Assembly: GCA_025358395.1 (NCBI GenBank)
Contig: JANYJT010000039.1
Coordinates: 1 to 5,756, forward strand
Length of the DNA: 5,756 nt
Direction of reading: 5' to 3'
Origin: Bacteroidia bacterium
GTDB lineage: Bacteria > Bacteroidota > Bacteroidia > Bacteroidales > Prolixibacteraceae
This document shows, piece by piece, positions 4,677-5,756 of this stretch. The notes beneath the pieces are model-generated. The model was given only the letters and a program-made list of their open reading frames with translations. It was not told where the DNA came from and ran no database searches. Every line of letters begins with the position of its first letter. Position 1 is the first letter of the stretch. Position numbers and translations under genes: made by a program.

Positions 4677-5756
4677 TTAGAATGCAATTTTAATCAGTTC
4701 ATAAGCGATATTATAACTTACAAGTCTCATAATGCTTTCTTCAGCAGTTCCGTAACTAAATAAATTAATACTTCCATACCATACAATCTTCTGGTCCACG
4801 ATCGCAAATTTTTGATGTATATTAGGTTTAAGGACGACTTTTATTCCTGTACTTTCCAACATCTCAACTGTATCCCTCCAAGCCACCAAATCTCTGCTTT
4901 TAGATTCCTCTGCTGGTCTTGTTACTACGGTAACTTTCACGCTGTTGGCAATAGCGACCTCTAGATTTCGGGCCATTTGCAGAGACCTTGCTTTGGTAAG
5001 AAATGGACTAACAATCAGAATTTCACGTGCAGCATTTACGATATCATTGATGTAAACAGGTAAAAAATTGTCCTTGCCAAAAATAAGATCAACAACATCA
5101 TTCCCAATACTTTCCCCTCGTGCCTTATATCCAATAGAAGCATATCCTGAAAGTCTCTTTTGATACATCTTCTCAAACATTCTGATATTGATATCCACAT
5201 AATCATAAATCAGCGCTTGAACTTTCCCTTCAAACAACCGATGTAGTCTCCCGGCATATTGCTGCAATGTCCCTTTCCAGGATATTGGCATGGCTAAAAA
5301 TAAGGTATCAAGCCTGGGTTCATCAAAGCCTTCACCAATGAATCTGCCTGTAGCAATTAAAGTGAGTGGTTTGTCTATTGTCGAATTAGAAATTCGGGTC
5401 ATCGATTCCCTTTTTTCCTTGGTTCCCATCTTACCCATCAATGGAATCACTTCCGGGATTCGTTTACCAAGCTCTTTTGTGAGCCACTCAACATGAGATG
5501 TTCTTTCAGTTAGGATGATACAATTACGACCCTTTTCATGACATTTAATTACATCATCGATCAAAAGCTGATTTCTCATTTCATCCTTCACAATCTCCGC
5601 ATACAAATCAGTAATTGAAAGGTCTTTCTCTTCTTTTTCCCACCATGCCGGAACTTTAAAAGATGTAAATCTTGGTATGATGTAATGTTCAAAAGGCCTC
5701 TTTTCCGCTTGTTTTTTTGCATCATCCCGATACCTTATCGGACCACATTGCATCAA
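4677..5756 (-). CDS. superfamily 2 helicase with C-terminal phospholipase D (HKD) domain, 5' end outside window
   Basis: Only the last 359 codons are present. The frame runs off the right edge, so the N-terminus, Walker A and DExx motifs are not visible. Residues here count from the edge. The opening MQCGPIRYR and PFEHYIIPRFT segments are typical of the junction between the two RecA domains in DEAD/DEAH helicases of the COG1061 type. Motif IV is ILTERTSH (81-88), motif V TGRFIGEGFDEP (136-147), motif VI QYAGRLHR (166-173). A linker containing YDYVD follows. From about 225 comes a PLD-like domain with INDIVNAAREILIVSPF, then HQK at 314-316, Asp321 and GSIN at 328-331, a full HxK(x4)D(x6)GSxN motif. 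One motif means it would need to dimerise to form an active site, as in Nuc or BfiI. Expected role: helicase-coupled nuclease in a conflict or restriction-like system. A TOTE-type primase domain upstream is plausible but unseen. Confidence 0.88.
   Translation of the reverse strand: MMQCGPIRYRDDAKKQAEKRPFEHYIIPRFTSFKVPAWWEKEEKDLSITDLYAEIVKDEMRNQLLIDDVIKCHEKGRNCIILTERTSHVEWLTKELGKRIPEVIPLMGKMGTKEKRESMTRISNSTIDKPLTLIATGRFIGEGFDEPRLDTLFLAMPISWKGTLQQYAGRLHRLFEGKVQALIYDYVDINIRMFEKMYQKRLSGYASIGYKARGESIGNDVVDLIFGKDNFLPVYINDIVNAAREILIVSPFLTKARSLQMARNLEVAIANSVKVTVVTRPAEESKSRDLVAWRDTVEMLESTGIKVVLKPNIHQKFAIVDQKIVWYGSINLFSYGTAEESIMRLVSYNIAYELIKIAF

Noticed and set aside
5290..5496. 68-codon plus-strand frame opposite the helicase-PLD gene
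   Set aside because: It is antisense to helicase motif V and neighbouring sequence and is a shadow.
1490..5756. A DISARM locus
   Set aside because: A SNF2 protein and a PLD domain are present, but the PLD is fused to a helicase and no methylase, DUF1998 helicase or DrmB-like gene is visible in the window.
1..5756. A CRISPR array
   Set aside because: The only repeats are two 38-bp copies over 4 kb apart, with an internal 12-bp duplication; there is no regular repeat-spacer spacing.

Overview
The window looks like an accessory, defence-type stretch of a Bacteroidota chromosome. This is inferred from the flavour of the proteins, the lack of Shine-Dalgarno sequences before the starts, and sequences resembling the Bacteroidota -7 promoter element TAnnTTTG. 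No rRNA, complete tRNA or housekeeping gene is present to fix the taxon. All convincing genes lie on the minus strand, so the text below follows transcription from right to left.

Right edge, 5756-4677: the last 359 codons of a gene cut by the window. They encode the second RecA-like domain of a superfamily 2 helicase joined to a C-terminal phospholipase D (HKD) domain with one complete HxK/D/GSxN motif. It resembles the helicase half of large helicases found in conflict systems, some of which carry an N-terminal primase-like domain (the TOTE type). Next comes 526 bp without a gene (4676-4151). It holds a short tRNA-T-arm-like sequence, a palindrome and one copy of a 38-bp repeat. At 4150-1490 lies an intact 886-residue SNF2-family ATPase with every helicase motif, a roughly 300-residue N-terminal region and a distinctive C-terminal tail.

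Left third: just behind the SNF2 gene is a decayed fragment of an AbiEi-type (type IV toxin-antitoxin) antitoxin, 1450-1085, lacking both its N-terminal winged helix and its C-terminal part. Then comes an intact, overlapping mntA-hepT pair (1012-388), a minimal-nucleotidyltransferase antitoxin and HEPN RNase toxin with all diagnostic residues, preceded by a small inverted repeat that could be an operator. A stem-loop follows hepT, then a second copy of the 38-bp repeat (294-331). The first 194 bp carry only a doubtful open frame on the plus strand ending in an AT-rich hairpin.

Together this is a mosaic: two large helicase-type ATPases, one with a nuclease-like PLD domain, beside one live and one dead toxin-antitoxin locus. 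The 526-bp gap suggests the two helicases are separate transcription units. The SNF2 gene is visibly richer in G+C than its neighbours, so the block was probably assembled from different sources. The strongest lead is the truncated helicase-PLD gene, whose N-terminus and upstream partners lie outside the window.
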